From an uncultured Eubacteriales bacterium (lineage in GTDB: Bacteria; Bacillota; Clostridia; Christensenellales; Aristaeellaceae), in assembly GCA_900542445.1 (NCBI GenBank), contig UQNN01000016.1, forward strand, positions 1 through 50,426: a stretch of DNA of 50,426 nucleotides, read 5' to 3'. The notes beneath the pieces were generated by a model. The model saw nothing but the letters and a program-made list of their open reading frames with translations. It did no database searches and was not told the DNA's origin. Shown in pieces: positions 21,663 through 30,830 of the stretch; positions within the stretch are counted from its first letter, which is position 1, and the number at the start of each line of letters is the position of its first letter. Made by a program: the position numbers and the translations under genes.

Positions 21663-23532
21663 TCGCACCTCCCGACTTGGTGAGCGCATAGAGAATGATG
21701 CCGTTGGAAATCAGGATGCGCAGCGTCTCGGAGATGGTGCTCTGCGGAACGAGCGCGTTCGCCACCGGCATGCCCAGCGTCAGCACGCCCTGGAAGAGGA
21801 ACGTACCGATCACCACGTGGCTGATCTTGGCGCGGGATGTCGTCGCGCCGCCGATGAGGATGGCGGAAGCGGCGAGGAAGCCCATCTGTCGCGGGGCCTG
21901 ATAAAGCTGCATGAAGCCGTAGCTCTGGCCATAAACGATAATGCCCACGGCCGCCAGCATCGTGGAGAGCATCGTGCCGATGATGCGCATGCGATCCACG
22001 TTAATGCCGGTCGCCGCAGCGAAGCGCGGATTTGCGCCCGCCGCGCTCATCGCAATGCCGGTCTTGGAGCGCATGAACAGCCACACCAGCAGGCAGCACA
22101 GCGCAAAGAACAGCAGCAGACCCGTCGGAATCGTGATGCCGAAAATCTCGAAAGAGAGGAAATCGTTGAGCACGTGGCGGTAGGAGGTCTGCAAGCCGAT
22201 GGTGGTTCGCAGGCCGTTGCCCAGCGGCCACTTCATGATCGGGCTCTTAAACGGCAGAACCAGCCACGCAATGCACATCAGCGACACAACGGAGAAGCCG
22301 ACGTAGGTCGTCACGCTCATCTCGCTGCCTTTCAGGCGGTTGAGCAGCAGGCCGTAGAGCCAGCCCGTCACCGCCGCAATCACAAGGCCGACCGCAATCG
22401 CAAAGAACAGCCCCGTGAAGCCGGACATGCCGAACTCGATGCACAGCAGGCCGCCGATGAGGCCGCCGATAATGCCGATGGGCAAGCCGAGGTTCAGGCT
22501 GATGCCGCACTGAATGCCCGGCAGCATTGCCAGCACCAGCACGCCGTTCATGCCCAGACGCACGAGCGTGTTGCTCAGCTGGCTCGGCAGGGACAGACCC
22601 AGAATCATCGCCAGCAGGCACAGCAGGATGAAGAACAGGCCGATAATCAGCCTCGGCACGCCCATCTTCGCCACCAGCGGGATGTAGAACAGCACGGCCG
22701 CCGCCAGAATCAGCAGGCCGAACGCGCTAACCGCCATCGTGTAGGCCTCACGCAGAATCGTGCCGTTCAGGCCGGGGTTCATGCCGCTGGCCGCCAGCGC
22801 GCGGTCATACTGCAATTCAAAGCGGTCGTTCTGGATGGCGACAATACCCGTAATCGTCGACTTGAGCGTGGCGAGCACATCGTCCGTCAGCGCCGGGAAA
22901 ACCGCCTTAATCTGTTCGCACAGTGCGGCATACGCGCTGTCCACCTCGGCAGACAGGCGATTCATCGCTTCCGTCGCGACGAAGCCGGAGAGATCGACCG
23001 TCTCTTCTTCCATCGCCATGTCGTCGGACGCCGTATCGTCTGCCGCGGCATCCGCAGCCGTGTCGTCTGCCGCCACAGAGGTCTGCGCCTGCTGCGCCGC
23101 ATAAGCCGCCTGCGCGCTCGCTTCTTCGGCGAAATACGCCTGCTGCGCCGCAAGCAGCACATCAAGCGCCGCGCTCATCGGCTGGGTATCGATTTCGGAG
23201 AGATCCACTGCGCCGATGCCCAGCTCTTCCGCCTTGGCGCGGGCCTCTTCCTCGGCTTTGGCCGCCGCTTCGCGCACGGCAGACATGCCGCCGCCGCTCT
23301 CGCGCGCCTTGGTCGAGGCTTCCGACTTCGCGGCGGCCACATACGCGTCCACCGCGCCGCTGCCCGCCGTATTGAGAATGGCTTGCAGGCGCATATTTTC
23401 CAGCACCTGCGCGCCGTTTTCGGAACCGCGCGCATTCATGCCGTACAGGCCGACGCCGCCCAGCACCACCGCCAGCACGACGATAATCGCCGCCGCAATC
23501 ACCTGCGCGCGTGTTGCCCTCAGCTTAGACAT
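21652..23532 (-). CDS. ABC permease with a ~230-residue extracytoplasmic insert
   Basis: A 626-residue protein. The C-terminal 360 residues are a sugar/nucleoside-type permease with many membrane segments (GLPIGIIGGLIGGLLCIEFG; GFLAASAILIGGATTSRAK). A lone N-terminal membrane helix (residues 10-30) is followed by residues 35-262, rich in Ala, Glu and Asp (AAAKAEEEARAKAEELGIG; DDTAADAAADDTASDDMAM), which should lie outside the cell and partly form coiled coil. Related permeases usually have about 300-400 residues, so the insert is unusual. It overlaps the ATPase gene by 8 bp. The insert might contact the binding protein or cell wall (inferred). Confidence 0.85.
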   Translation of the reverse strand: MSKLRATRAQVIAAAIIVVLAVVLGGVGLYGMNARGSENGAQVLENMRLQAILNTAGSGAVDAYVAAAKSEASTKARESGGGMSAVREAAAKAEEEARAKAEELGIGAVDLSEIDTQPMSAALDVLLAAQQAYFAEEASAQAAYAAQQAQTSVAADDTAADAAADDTASDDMAMEEETVDLSGFVATEAMNRLSAEVDSAYAALCEQIKAVFPALTDDVLATLKSTITGIVAIQNDRFELQYDRALAASGMNPGLNGTILREAYTMAVSAFGLLILAAAVLFYIPLVAKMGVPRLIIGLFFILLCLLAMILGLSLPSQLSNTLVRLGMNGVLVLAMLPGIQCGISLNLGLPIGIIGGLIGGLLCIEFGMSGFTGLFFAIAVGLVIAAVTGWLYGLLLNRLKGSEMSVTTYVGFSVVSLMCIAWLVLPFKSPIMKWPLGNGLRTTIGLQTSYRHVLNDFLSFEIFGITIPTGLLLFFALCCLLVWLFMRSKTGIAMSAAGANPRFAAATGINVDRMRIIGTMLSTMLAAVGIIVYGQSYGFMQLYQAPRQMGFLAASAILIGGATTSRAKISHVVIGTFLFQGVLTLGMPVANALVPQSTISETLRILISNGIILYALTKSGGANRG

Positions 23533-25150
23533 GCGCCTCGCCTCCCTTCTGTTTCACATGTTCGGGCTTAATGCCGGACATCGCCAGGCCGAAATCCGCG
23601 TCGGACGCGTTCGTCTCCAGCACGTCCACCACCTTGCCCTCCGCGACGATGGCAATGCGGTCGCAGATGGAGCGTAGCTCCATCAATTCGGAAGAAACCA
23701 TCACGACGGTCATGCCCTTTTCGCGATTGAGCCGCACCAGCGTCTCCAGCACCAGCTTTTTGGCGCCGATGTCAATGCCGCGCGTCGGTTCGGAGACGAA
23801 CAGCAGTTTCGGATTCATCGCCAGCGCGCGCGCAATGCAGACCTTCTGCTGGTTGCCGCCGGAGAGCGTGCCCGCATGCTGCTGCGCGGAGAAACAGCGG
23901 ATATCCAGTTCCTTGATGATCTCGTCGGCATAGGCGCGAATCGCCTTGCCGTCGCGCAGATGCGCGCCGAGGAACTTTTTGGTAAAATCGCCGTTGATCT
24001 GCATCGCGTTGAATACGACATTGTTTTCAATCGATTCATCCAGCAGCAGACCCACGCCGCGGCGATCCTCCGACACGATGGCCATGCCGTTTTTGAGCGC
24101 CTGGCGCGCGTTATTCAGCGGGGATTTTTCGCCGAACAGCTCGACCTCGCCCGTGCTGGGATAAATACCCATCACGCCGTTGGGAATGCCGACCTTGCCC
24201 TGTCCGGCCAGACCGCCGATACCGAAGATTTCGCCTTCGCGCACTTCGAGGGAAACGTCGTTGACCATCTCGCCGGGCATATCCACGGCCAGATGGCTGA
24301 GCTTGAGCGCAACCGGGGTATCCTCCGGCAGCTTGCGCGGCTCGGCGGTGACGAAGGCCGCTTCGCCCTTGCGGCCGATCATCATCTCCGCCAGCTGGGT
24401 GACGTCTGTATCCTTCGTGCGGCACTCGGCGACAAGCTTGCCGTCGCGCAGAATGGTGATGCCATCCGCGGCGTTGATGACCTCGTCGAGTCTGTGCGTG
24501 ATGAAGATGATCGCGATGCCGCGCGCGGCGATATCCTTCATCACTTTGAGCAGCTGCGCCGCCTCGCTCTCGGTCAGAACGGCGGTCGGTTCATCAAAGA
24601 CCAGCAGCTTGACGCCCTTTTTGTCGATCTCGCGGGCGATTTCCACAAACTGCATGTAGCCGACCGGCAGTCCGGCCACAAGGGTGTCCTCGTCAATCGA
24701 CATGCCGACGCTGTCCAGCGCGCCGCGCGCGTCCTGAGCCATCGCCTTCATATCCAGCGTTTCCAGATTCTTGCCAAACACGCGGGAGATCGCGCTGGGG
24801 CGACTGATTTCGCGGTTAAGCTTGATGTTTTCCGTGATGGTGAAGCCCGGCAGCAGCATGAACTCCTGATGCACCATGCCGATGCCTTTGGTCATCGCGT
24901 CGTGCGGGGAAGCGATGGTCGTCTTCTCGCCATTGAGATAGATCTCGCCGCCAAAGCCGCCCGTTTCATGAATGACGGGCATGCCGAAAAGCACGTTCAT
25001 CAACGTGCTCTTGCCCGCGCCGTTTTCGCCCAGCAGCGCGTGGATTTCGCCCGGCTTAACCTTGAGCGACACGCCGGAAAGCACGGCGTTTTCGCCGTAC
25101 TTCTTGGTGATGTCCCTCATTTCAAGGATGTATTCCGAGGCCAATTTCAT
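23525..25150 (-). CDS. dual-domain sugar/nucleoside ABC ATPase
   Basis: A 541-residue fusion of two ATPase domains as in RbsA/MglA and BMP-type importers. Domain 1 has Walker A GENGAGKST (about 41-49), Walker B KLLVFDEPTAVLTESEA and an unusual signature (GYMQFVEIA). Domain 2 has a degenerate Walker A (GLAGQGKVGIPNG), a canonical signature LSGGNQQK and Walker B KLLFVSEPTRGIDIGAKK. This asymmetry is normal for the family. It sits between the binding-protein gene and two permease genes and energises import. The ATG follows AAAGGAGGAAT. Confidence 0.93.
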   Translation of the reverse strand: MKLASEYILEMRDITKKYGENAVLSGVSLKVKPGEIHALLGENGAGKSTLMNVLFGMPVIHETGGFGGEIYLNGEKTTIASPHDAMTKGIGMVHQEFMLLPGFTITENIKLNREISRPSAISRVFGKNLETLDMKAMAQDARGALDSVGMSIDEDTLVAGLPVGYMQFVEIAREIDKKGVKLLVFDEPTAVLTESEAAQLLKVMKDIAARGIAIIFITHRLDEVINAADGITILRDGKLVAECRTKDTDVTQLAEMMIGRKGEAAFVTAEPRKLPEDTPVALKLSHLAVDMPGEMVNDVSLEVREGEIFGIGGLAGQGKVGIPNGVMGIYPSTGEVELFGEKSPLNNARQALKNGMAIVSEDRRGVGLLLDESIENNVVFNAMQINGDFTKKFLGAHLRDGKAIRAYADEIIKELDIRCFSAQQHAGTLSGGNQQKVCIARALAMNPKLLFVSEPTRGIDIGAKKLVLETLVRLNREKGMTVVMVSSELMELRSICDRIAIVAEGKVVDVLETNASDADFGLAMSGIKPEHVKQKGGEAHV

Positions 25151-25167
25151 TCCTCCTTTGAAACGGC

Positions 25168-25208
25168 AAAAGCGACCCGCCTCAACGCATGTGAAGCGGG
25201 TCGGCTTT
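25168..25208 (-). terminator. hairpin between binding-protein and ATPase genes
   Basis: Arms AAAAGCGACCCGC and GCGGGTCGGCTTT pair over 12 bp with one mismatch around a 15-base loop. On the minus strand it lies 25 bp after the binding-protein stop and ends in TTTT. Read-through of such a terminator normally keeps binding protein in excess over membrane parts. Confidence 0.7.
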
Positions 25209-25232
25209 ACCTTTGCTTAACCGATGGTTGTT

Positions 25233-26363
25233 TTACTCGGCGTAGTCGTTGAAATCGACAGCGCCCAGCAGGACGGTGTAGTAGTTATCGAAAGTCTGGC
25301 CGTCAGCATTGGTGTAGTTGCTGACGATAGCGCCCGGCGCCTTCTCTTCGAACATGGCGGCAATCGCGGCGCCGTCGTTCTTGGAGGTGATTTCACCGGC
25401 GATCCACTTCTTGGCGTATTCCACGCTCACGTCGATGATGGACATATTGACCGGGGACGGCCAGGTGGAGTAGCGGCCCAGCGCGTTGTGCTCCTTGAGC
25501 ACGGCGGCAATCGCCTTCAGCGCCTCGGTGTCGTCGCCGCCAGCCTGAATCTCAAGGCCGAGGGAAGCCGGGAACGCGTGATACGGGCTCGGGCAGCACG
25601 GCTGCGGATAGTAGGCGTTCGGCTGATCGAGGATCGCGGCTTGAAGCGGCTCCTGCATTCCGCAGTTCGTGGTGAAGAACGCAACCTTCTTGCCCTCGTA
25701 TTCCTTCAGCTTGGCCGGAACATCCTCAAGGATGAACTGCTGCGCGCCGGCAACGCCCGCGTCGCCGGTCGGGTCGGGCGCGGTAGCTTCGACATACTCG
25801 ATGCCGAGCGCCGCAGCGTTTTCTTCCAGCAGCGCCTTACGGGCGGCGATGGTCTCCATCGCGAGGTGGCGCGGGAAGGAGTAATGCACGAACACATCAA
25901 CGCCCCACTTGGCGCAGGTTTCCATGATGGTGTCGCCCTGCTTCGGTTCGTCGGTGTAGAGCACGAAGTCGGCAGCCGCGGTGATGACGGCCGGGTCTTC
26001 CTGCGGCACGCCCGCGATCAGCAGCATGTCGTCGCGGCCCATGGCGCGGATCTTGTCAAACGCAGCCTTTGCGCCCGGCACGGCCTGACACATGACGATT
26101 GCCTTCACGTCCGGATCGGAAGCGAACGCGACGAGCTTGGAAATGGTCGTTTCAGTCTCAGCCATGAAGTTATCCGGGTAGGTATCGGTGATGATATGCT
26201 CCGGGTCGGCCTTCTGGGCACGCTCGGCGGCGCGGAATTCTTCCTCGCCCTGAGAGGTCGTGCCGGTCAGGATCGCGATCTTCCAGGTTCCTTCGGCCAC
26301 AGCGCACGCGGCCAGCGCCAGACACAGCATTGCGGCCAGCGCCAGGCAAAGCAGTTTCTTCAT
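25233..26363 (-). CDS. DUF3798 family substrate-binding lipoprotein
   Basis: A 376-residue protein with a lipoprotein signal peptide (lipobox LAAC, Cys20) and a periplasmic-binding-protein fold. Its motifs KIAILTGTTSQGEEEFRAAE, HYSFPRHLAMETIA, EATAPDPTGDAGVAGAQQF and CCPSPYHAFPASLG match the DUF3798 family as I remember it. That family is usually encoded with a sugar/nucleoside-type ABC transporter, as here, but its ligand is not established. GGAGGG lies upstream of the ATG. A strong promoter and operator-like palindromes precede it, so uptake is probably substrate-controlled. Confidence 0.85.
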   Translation of the reverse strand: MKKLLCLALAAMLCLALAACAVAEGTWKIAILTGTTSQGEEEFRAAERAQKADPEHIITDTYPDNFMAETETTISKLVAFASDPDVKAIVMCQAVPGAKAAFDKIRAMGRDDMLLIAGVPQEDPAVITAAADFVLYTDEPKQGDTIMETCAKWGVDVFVHYSFPRHLAMETIAARKALLEENAAALGIEYVEATAPDPTGDAGVAGAQQFILEDVPAKLKEYEGKKVAFFTTNCGMQEPLQAAILDQPNAYYPQPCCPSPYHAFPASLGLEIQAGGDDTEALKAIAAVLKEHNALGRYSTWPSPVNMSIIDVSVEYAKKWIAGEITSKNDGAAIAAMFEEKAPGAIVSNYTNADGQTFDNYYTVLLGAVDFNDYAE

Positions 26364-26398
26364 AGTGTTTACCCTCCATCCAATTTTTCTATTCGCGA

Positions 26399-26464
26399 CA
26401 CTTCGTCAGTGCGAAGTGCGAAACAGCTCAAACGGTTTGTCATATTCGAAAACGATTGTTTTCG
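26399..26464 (-). promoter_or_regulatory. operator-like palindromes upstream of the DUF3798 gene
   Basis: Three palindromes lie between the promoter and the gene. CGAAAAC/GTTTTCG (26447-26464, 4-base spacer) and CAAAC-G-GTTTG (26429-26439) both have the AT-arm and CG-centre look of LacI-family operators. CACTTCG/CGAAGTG (26399-26418) is a hairpin in the leader. A LacI-type regulator is not encoded in the window. Confidence 0.5.
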
Positions 26465-26477
26465 TAAAACCGCTTTT

Positions 26478-26506
26478 ATTATACCAGCCTTTTCCACAGT
26501 CTGCAA
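26478..26506 (-). promoter_or_regulatory. promoter of the DUF3798 ABC operon
   Basis: On the minus strand, TTGCAG (complement of 26501-26506) and TATAAT (complement of 26478-26483) are separated by exactly 17 bases. The predicted leader is about 107 bases long and carries the palindromes at 26399-26464. Confidence 0.8.
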
Positions 26507-26729
26507 GACCTTTTTCAATTTTTATTCACATTCTTTTGCAATTTCAGCGCTTGTTCTTTCATTTTCAGTTCGTTTTTCGCATTTTCAAATCGTTTTCCTG
26601 CATTTTAAAGGTTTTATTCGCTTTTTTCCGCGTGAGCGGGTTGACTTTTTGCATGATTATGCAGGATTTTGCTTTTAAGGGGAATTGGATAGCTTTGTGA
26701 AAACGATTTGTCAACATATCCCGACTTTT

Positions 26730-26752
26730 TCAGTCAGCTTTGCTGACAGCTC
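26730..26752 (-). repeat. dispersed palindromic repeat, copy B
   Basis: This copy matches the 16820-16842 repeat in the opposite orientation with one mismatch in 23 bases. It lies in a 340-bp AT-rich spacer (26507-26846) in which no gene is visible. Confidence 0.65.
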
Positions 26753-26801
26753 CCTCATAGAGGGGGGTGGTGAGCAAAGCGAACCGGAAGGAGTAAAAAA
26801 A

Positions 26802-26833
26802 CCGCTTTCCCCGACAGGCGCGGGGAAAAGCGG
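26802..26833 (-). terminator. terminator of the opp operon
   Basis: CCGCTTTCCCC and GGGGAAAAGCGG pair over 11 bp around a short loop. On the minus strand the stem is followed by seven T residues (complement of 26795-26801). It lies 13 bp after the oppF stop. Confidence 0.88.
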
Positions 26834-26846
26834 CTTTGTTGTTTTT

Positions 26847-27809
26847 TTATCCTTCCACCAGATGACAGGCCACAAAGTGCCCCGGCGCAGCCTCTTTGAG
26901 TACCGGCGCGCTCTGGCGGCACTTGTCGCAGGCCATCGGGCAGCGGCTGGAGAATGCGCAGCCCCTGGGTTTGTTAATTGGGCTGGGCACGTCGCCCTCG
27001 ATGATCTGGCGCTTCTTCTGCGCCTCCAGCTTCGGATCGGGGATCGGCACGGCGGAAAGCAGCGCCTTCGAGTACGGGTGCAGCGTATGGGCGTACAGTT
27101 CGTCGCTCGTCGCCAGCTCCACCACGCTGCCCAGATACATCACCGCGATGCGGTCGGAGATGTATTTGACGATGTTCAAATCGTGCGCGATGAACAGATA
27201 CGTCAGCCCCATCCGCTCCTGCAAATCGTGCAGCAGGTTGATGACCTGTGCCTGAATCGACACATCCAGCGCGGAAATCGGCTCGTCGCAGACGATGAAT
27301 TCCGGCTCGATGGCCAGCGCGCGGGCAATGCCGATGCGCTGACGCTGGCCGCCGGAAAACTCGTGCGGGAAGCGGTTAGCGTGTTCGCGGTTCAGACCGA
27401 CGGTCGCAAGCAGCTCGGCTACGCGCTCCTGACGGCGCTTCGCGTCGTACATGTTGTGGATGATCATGCCCTCTTCAATGATCGAACCGACGGTCATGCG
27501 CGGATCGAGCGAGGCATACGGATCCTGGAAGACGATCTGCGCCTTTTTGGCGAACGCAAAGCGGTCTTTCTTGTTGGAAAGATCGACAGGCCTGCCGTCG
27601 TAAACCAGCTTGCCCTTCGTCGGCTGATAAATGCCCATTAGGGTGCGGCCCAGCGTGGATTTGCCGCAGCCGCTCTCGCCAACGAGGCCCAGCGTTTCGC
27701 CGCGGTGAATATCGAGGTTGATATCCTCTACCGCGTGCAGCATGCGACCGCCGCCGATTTTAAAGTATTTGCAGATGTGTTCGGCGCGAACCAGCACTTC
27801 GTCCGTCAT
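26847..27809 (-). CDS. oppF: oligopeptide ABC transporter ATPase OppF
   Basis: A 320-residue ATPase with Walker A GESGCGKST, signature FSGGQRQR, Walker B FIVCDEPISALDVS and the OppF/DppF C-terminal extension containing RGCAFSSRCPMACDKCRQSA, the cysteine-rich segment that binds an iron-sulfur cluster or metal in some relatives. ATG 27809 overlaps the oppD stop (ATGA) with GAGGGGG upstream; the frame could start 27 bases earlier. It is the second ATPase of a dipeptide/oligopeptide importer and the last gene before the terminator. Confidence 0.92.
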   Translation of the reverse strand: MTDEVLVRAEHICKYFKIGGGRMLHAVEDINLDIHRGETLGLVGESGCGKSTLGRTLMGIYQPTKGKLVYDGRPVDLSNKKDRFAFAKKAQIVFQDPYASLDPRMTVGSIIEEGMIIHNMYDAKRRQERVAELLATVGLNREHANRFPHEFSGGQRQRIGIARALAIEPEFIVCDEPISALDVSIQAQVINLLHDLQERMGLTYLFIAHDLNIVKYISDRIAVMYLGSVVELATSDELYAHTLHPYSKALLSAVPIPDPKLEAQKKRQIIEGDVPSPINKPRGCAFSSRCPMACDKCRQSAPVLKEAAPGHFVACHLVEG

Positions 27810-28816
27810 TCCTCGTCCCCCCTCTCCGCTGCGCACGGGCAGTCCGGATGCAGCAGCCAGCAGCTGGCCTTGTGCCCGCCGCCCACGTCAAACTCCGGCG
27901 GCTGCTCTTCGTGGCAGATCTGCATGCAGTGGCGGCAGCGCGCCGCAAAACCGCATCCTTTCGGCGGGCAGAGCAGGTCGGGCGGCGTGCCCGGAATGCT
28001 CATCAGCGGTTCGCGCTTGCCCGCGTCGGCGGAAGGCAGGCTGCGCAGCAGCGCCTCCGTGTACGGATGCTTGTGCTCGTAGAAAATCTGCGCGGTCGTG
28101 CCGGTCTCGACCACCTTGCCCGCATACATGACGGCCACGCGGTCGGCAATGCCCGCAACCACGCCGAGGTCATGCGTAATCAGGATGATGGCGGTGTTGA
28201 TCTTGTCTTTCAGCTCCACCAGCAGATCCATAATCTGCGCCTGAATCGTCACGTCCAGCGCCGTCGTCGGCTCGTCGGCAATCAGCAGCTTCGGGTTGCA
28301 GCTGAGCGCCATGGCGATCATCGCGCGCTGGCGCATACCGCCGGAAAACTCGTGCGGATACTGCTTGGCGCGCTCCTCCGGGTTGGGGATGTTGACCTGC
28401 TTTAAGCACTTGATCGCCTCTTCCTTCGCCTCCTGGCGGGAAAGGTGCCTGTGCAGCTTGATGGACTCGACAATCTGCTTGCCGACCTGCGTCGTCGGGT
28501 TCATGCAGGTCATCGGGTCCTGGAAGATCATGGCGACTTCCTGACCGCGGATCTTCTGCATGTCCTTTTCGCTGGCCTTCACGATGTCGTGTCCGGCCAG
28601 ATTGATTTTGCCTTCGACAATGCGCGCCGGGGGCATCGGGTTGAGCTTCATGATCGTCTGCGCGGTCACGGATTTGCCGCAGCCGCTTTCGCCGACAATC
28701 GCCAGCACTTCGCCCTCGTCCACGTGCAGCGTCACGCCGCGAACGGCCTTGACCTCGCCCGCATAGGTGTCAAACGACACATGCAGGTTTTCCATATCCA
28801 GAATTCTCTCTGCCAT
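27806..28816 (-). CDS. oppD: oligopeptide ABC transporter ATPase OppD
   Basis: A 336-residue ATPase with Walker A GESGCGKSV, signature FSGGMRQR, Walker B LLIADEPTTALDV, H-loop ILITHD and the oligopeptide-type C-terminus (GCGFAARCRHCMQICHEEQP). It pairs with OppF. Five bases separate it from oppC, and it overlaps oppF by four bases, so translation is coupled. Confidence 0.93.
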   Translation of the reverse strand: MAERILDMENLHVSFDTYAGEVKAVRGVTLHVDEGEVLAIVGESGCGKSVTAQTIMKLNPMPPARIVEGKINLAGHDIVKASEKDMQKIRGQEVAMIFQDPMTCMNPTTQVGKQIVESIKLHRHLSRQEAKEEAIKCLKQVNIPNPEERAKQYPHEFSGGMRQRAMIAMALSCNPKLLIADEPTTALDVTIQAQIMDLLVELKDKINTAIILITHDLGVVAGIADRVAVMYAGKVVETGTTAQIFYEHKHPYTEALLRSLPSADAGKREPLMSIPGTPPDLLCPPKGCGFAARCRHCMQICHEEQPPEFDVGGGHKASCWLLHPDCPCAAERGDEE

Positions 28817-28821
28817 GCCGC

Positions 28822-29775
28822 TTACCTCCTCAGGCGCGGGTCAAACGCGTCGCGCAGACCGTCGCCGAACATGTTGAATGCCAGCATCGTCAGGCTGATG
28901 CAGATCGCCGGAATGATGAGCTGGTACGGATAAATGCGGAAATTCTCAATGCCCAGCTGGGCCAGCGAGCCCCACGAGCACATCGGCAGCGGAATGCCCA
29001 GACCGATATAGCTCAGGTACGCTTCCGAGAAGATCGCGCTCGGAATGGACAGCGTCACGCGGACGATGACTACAGAAAGCGTGTTGGGCAGCAAATGCCG
29101 CGCGATGATGCGCGCCGAGCCCGCGCCCATGGCTTCCGCCGCCGCAATGTATTCCTGCTGCTTGAGCGCGACGACCTGGCCGCGCACAAGGCGCGCCATC
29201 GGAATCCAGCCGACGAGCGAATAGGCGATGATGATGGTCATCATGCCGGGTTTCAAAATCATCATCAGCAGGATGACGATAATCAGATACGGAATGCCGT
29301 TGATGATTTCCAGCAGGCGCATCATGATGATATCCAGCGTGCCGCCGAAGTAGCCGGAAATGCCGCCGTAAATGCTGCCCAGAATCAGGTCAACCAGCGC
29401 GCTGACCACGGCGATGGTCAGCGACACGCGGCCGCCCATCCAGATTCTGGTGAAAATGTCGCGGCCAAGCGTGTCCGTGCCGAAATAATGCACATGGCCT
29501 TCGCCCTCCGCGCCGCTCTCGTTGCAGACTGTGCCCATCGGCGCGTTGGTGTGGCTGTAATGCTGCTCGCGGTAATCGAATTTGGAAACCATCGGCGCGA
29601 AAATGCTCATCGCCGTCAGCACAAGGATGATCACGACGCAGACCATCGCGACCTTGTTTTTCCACAGACGGCGCATGGCGTCCTGCATGAACGTGAGGCT
29701 CGGACGCTTGATCGACTCGCTCTCCTGCGCGCTCTGGCCGACATGGGCAAAGCGGGATTTTTCAATATGTTCCAT
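28822..29775 (-). CDS. oppC: oligopeptide ABC transporter permease OppC
   Basis: A 317-residue permease with an N-terminal OppC_N segment (DAMRRLWKNKVAMVCVVIIL), an extracytoplasmic loop (YFGTDTLGRDIFTRIWMGGR is typical of OppC/DppC), five further membrane helices and the EAA-like loop EYIAAAEAMGAGSARIIARH. It forms the channel with OppB. Two bases separate it from oppB. Confidence 0.93.
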   Translation of the reverse strand: MEHIEKSRFAHVGQSAQESESIKRPSLTFMQDAMRRLWKNKVAMVCVVIILVLTAMSIFAPMVSKFDYREQHYSHTNAPMGTVCNESGAEGEGHVHYFGTDTLGRDIFTRIWMGGRVSLTIAVVSALVDLILGSIYGGISGYFGGTLDIIMMRLLEIINGIPYLIIVILLMMILKPGMMTIIIAYSLVGWIPMARLVRGQVVALKQQEYIAAAEAMGAGSARIIARHLLPNTLSVVIVRVTLSIPSAIFSEAYLSYIGLGIPLPMCSWGSLAQLGIENFRIYPYQLIIPAICISLTMLAFNMFGDGLRDAFDPRLRR

Positions 29776-29777
29776 GC

Positions 29778-30713
29778 TCAGCCCTCCAGTTTTACGCGCG
29801 GATCGATGAAGCCGTAAAGCAGATCGACCACGAGGGTGCAGACGATCAGCAAGCCGCCGTAGAACACGACCGTGCCGCCGATCATCGTGTAGTCAAGGTC
29901 TTTGATGCTGGTGACGAAATACTTGCCCAGGCCGGGGATGTTGAAGATGCTCTCGATGACGAACGTGCCTGTCAGCACGGAAGCCACTGTCGGACCCATG
30001 ACCGTCACAACGGGCATGATGGCGTTGCGCAGCGCGTGCCGCCAGAGAATCTTGCCCTGCGACAGGCCCTTTGACTTTGCAGTCTTGATGTAATCCTGTC
30101 CCAGCACGTCAAGCATGCTCGTGCGCATCAGACGGGAAACCGTCGCCAGCGAACCGAGCCCCAGCGCGAACGAAGGCAGCAGCGTCTGGTTAAACTTGCC
30201 CCAGCCCTGAATCGGGAAGAGATTGATGCCGAAGGTTTTGCGCAGCTGCAAGCCGAGGAAATATTGCAGCACCGCGCCCAAAATGAAGCTCGGCACGGAG
30301 ACGCCGATCATGGCGATGAACATGGATACGGAGTCCCACACGCTGCCGCGCTTGATGGCGGCCACAGCGCCGAGCAGAATGCCGATAATCACGGCGAAGA
30401 TGATTGCGCGAATACCCAGATCCGCCGAAACGAGGAACGATTCGGAGATAATGGTCATCACGTCGCGGTTGTAGGTGATGGAAATTCCCAGATCGCCGCG
30501 CAGGCAGTTGCCCATATACATCAGATATTGCACAAACACAGGCTTATCCAGGCCGTATTTCGCGTTCATGTTGGCCATCGCCGTCGCGGAGACGGTCTTG
30601 TCGCCGATGAACGGATCGCCCGGCAGCATGCGCATCATGAAAAACGTGAGCGAGATGAGCACAAACAGCGTCAGTACCGCATAGACGAGACGCTTGATAA
30701 TGTAGCGAATCAA
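29778..30713 (-). CDS. oppB: oligopeptide ABC transporter permease OppB
   Basis: A 311-residue permease with the OppB/DppB N-terminus (MIRYIIKRLVYAVLTLFVLI) and FFMMRMLPGDPF, six membrane helices and the cytoplasmic EAA loop DYIKTAKSKGLSQGKILWRH. AAAGGAGGGGAG precedes the ATG. It is separated from oppA by 117 bp holding an attenuator-like hairpin. Confidence 0.93.
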   Translation of the reverse strand: MIRYIIKRLVYAVLTLFVLISLTFFMMRMLPGDPFIGDKTVSATAMANMNAKYGLDKPVFVQYLMYMGNCLRGDLGISITYNRDVMTIISESFLVSADLGIRAIIFAVIIGILLGAVAAIKRGSVWDSVSMFIAMIGVSVPSFILGAVLQYFLGLQLRKTFGINLFPIQGWGKFNQTLLPSFALGLGSLATVSRLMRTSMLDVLGQDYIKTAKSKGLSQGKILWRHALRNAIMPVVTVMGPTVASVLTGTFVIESIFNIPGLGKYFVTSIKDLDYTMIGGTVVFYGGLLIVCTLVVDLLYGFIDPRVKLEG

Positions 30714-30770
30714 CGCGCTCCCCTCCTTTTTGTTTTAGAATGCCCTTTTTATCATTTCACCCTTGAAATG

Positions 30771-30809
30771 GAAGAAAACGGCATGGGTTTTCCCATGCCG
30801 CGTTTCTTC
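30771..30809 (-). terminator. hairpin between oppA and oppB
   Basis: CGGCATGGG and CCCATGCCG form a perfect 9-bp stem around TTTT, extended by GAAGAAAA/TTTCTTC with a small bulge. On the minus strand TTTTCTTCC follows. It probably reduces transcription into oppBCDF and leaves OppA in excess. Confidence 0.75.
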
Positions 30810-30830
30810 GTTTAAGGAGCAGTTTTTGTC

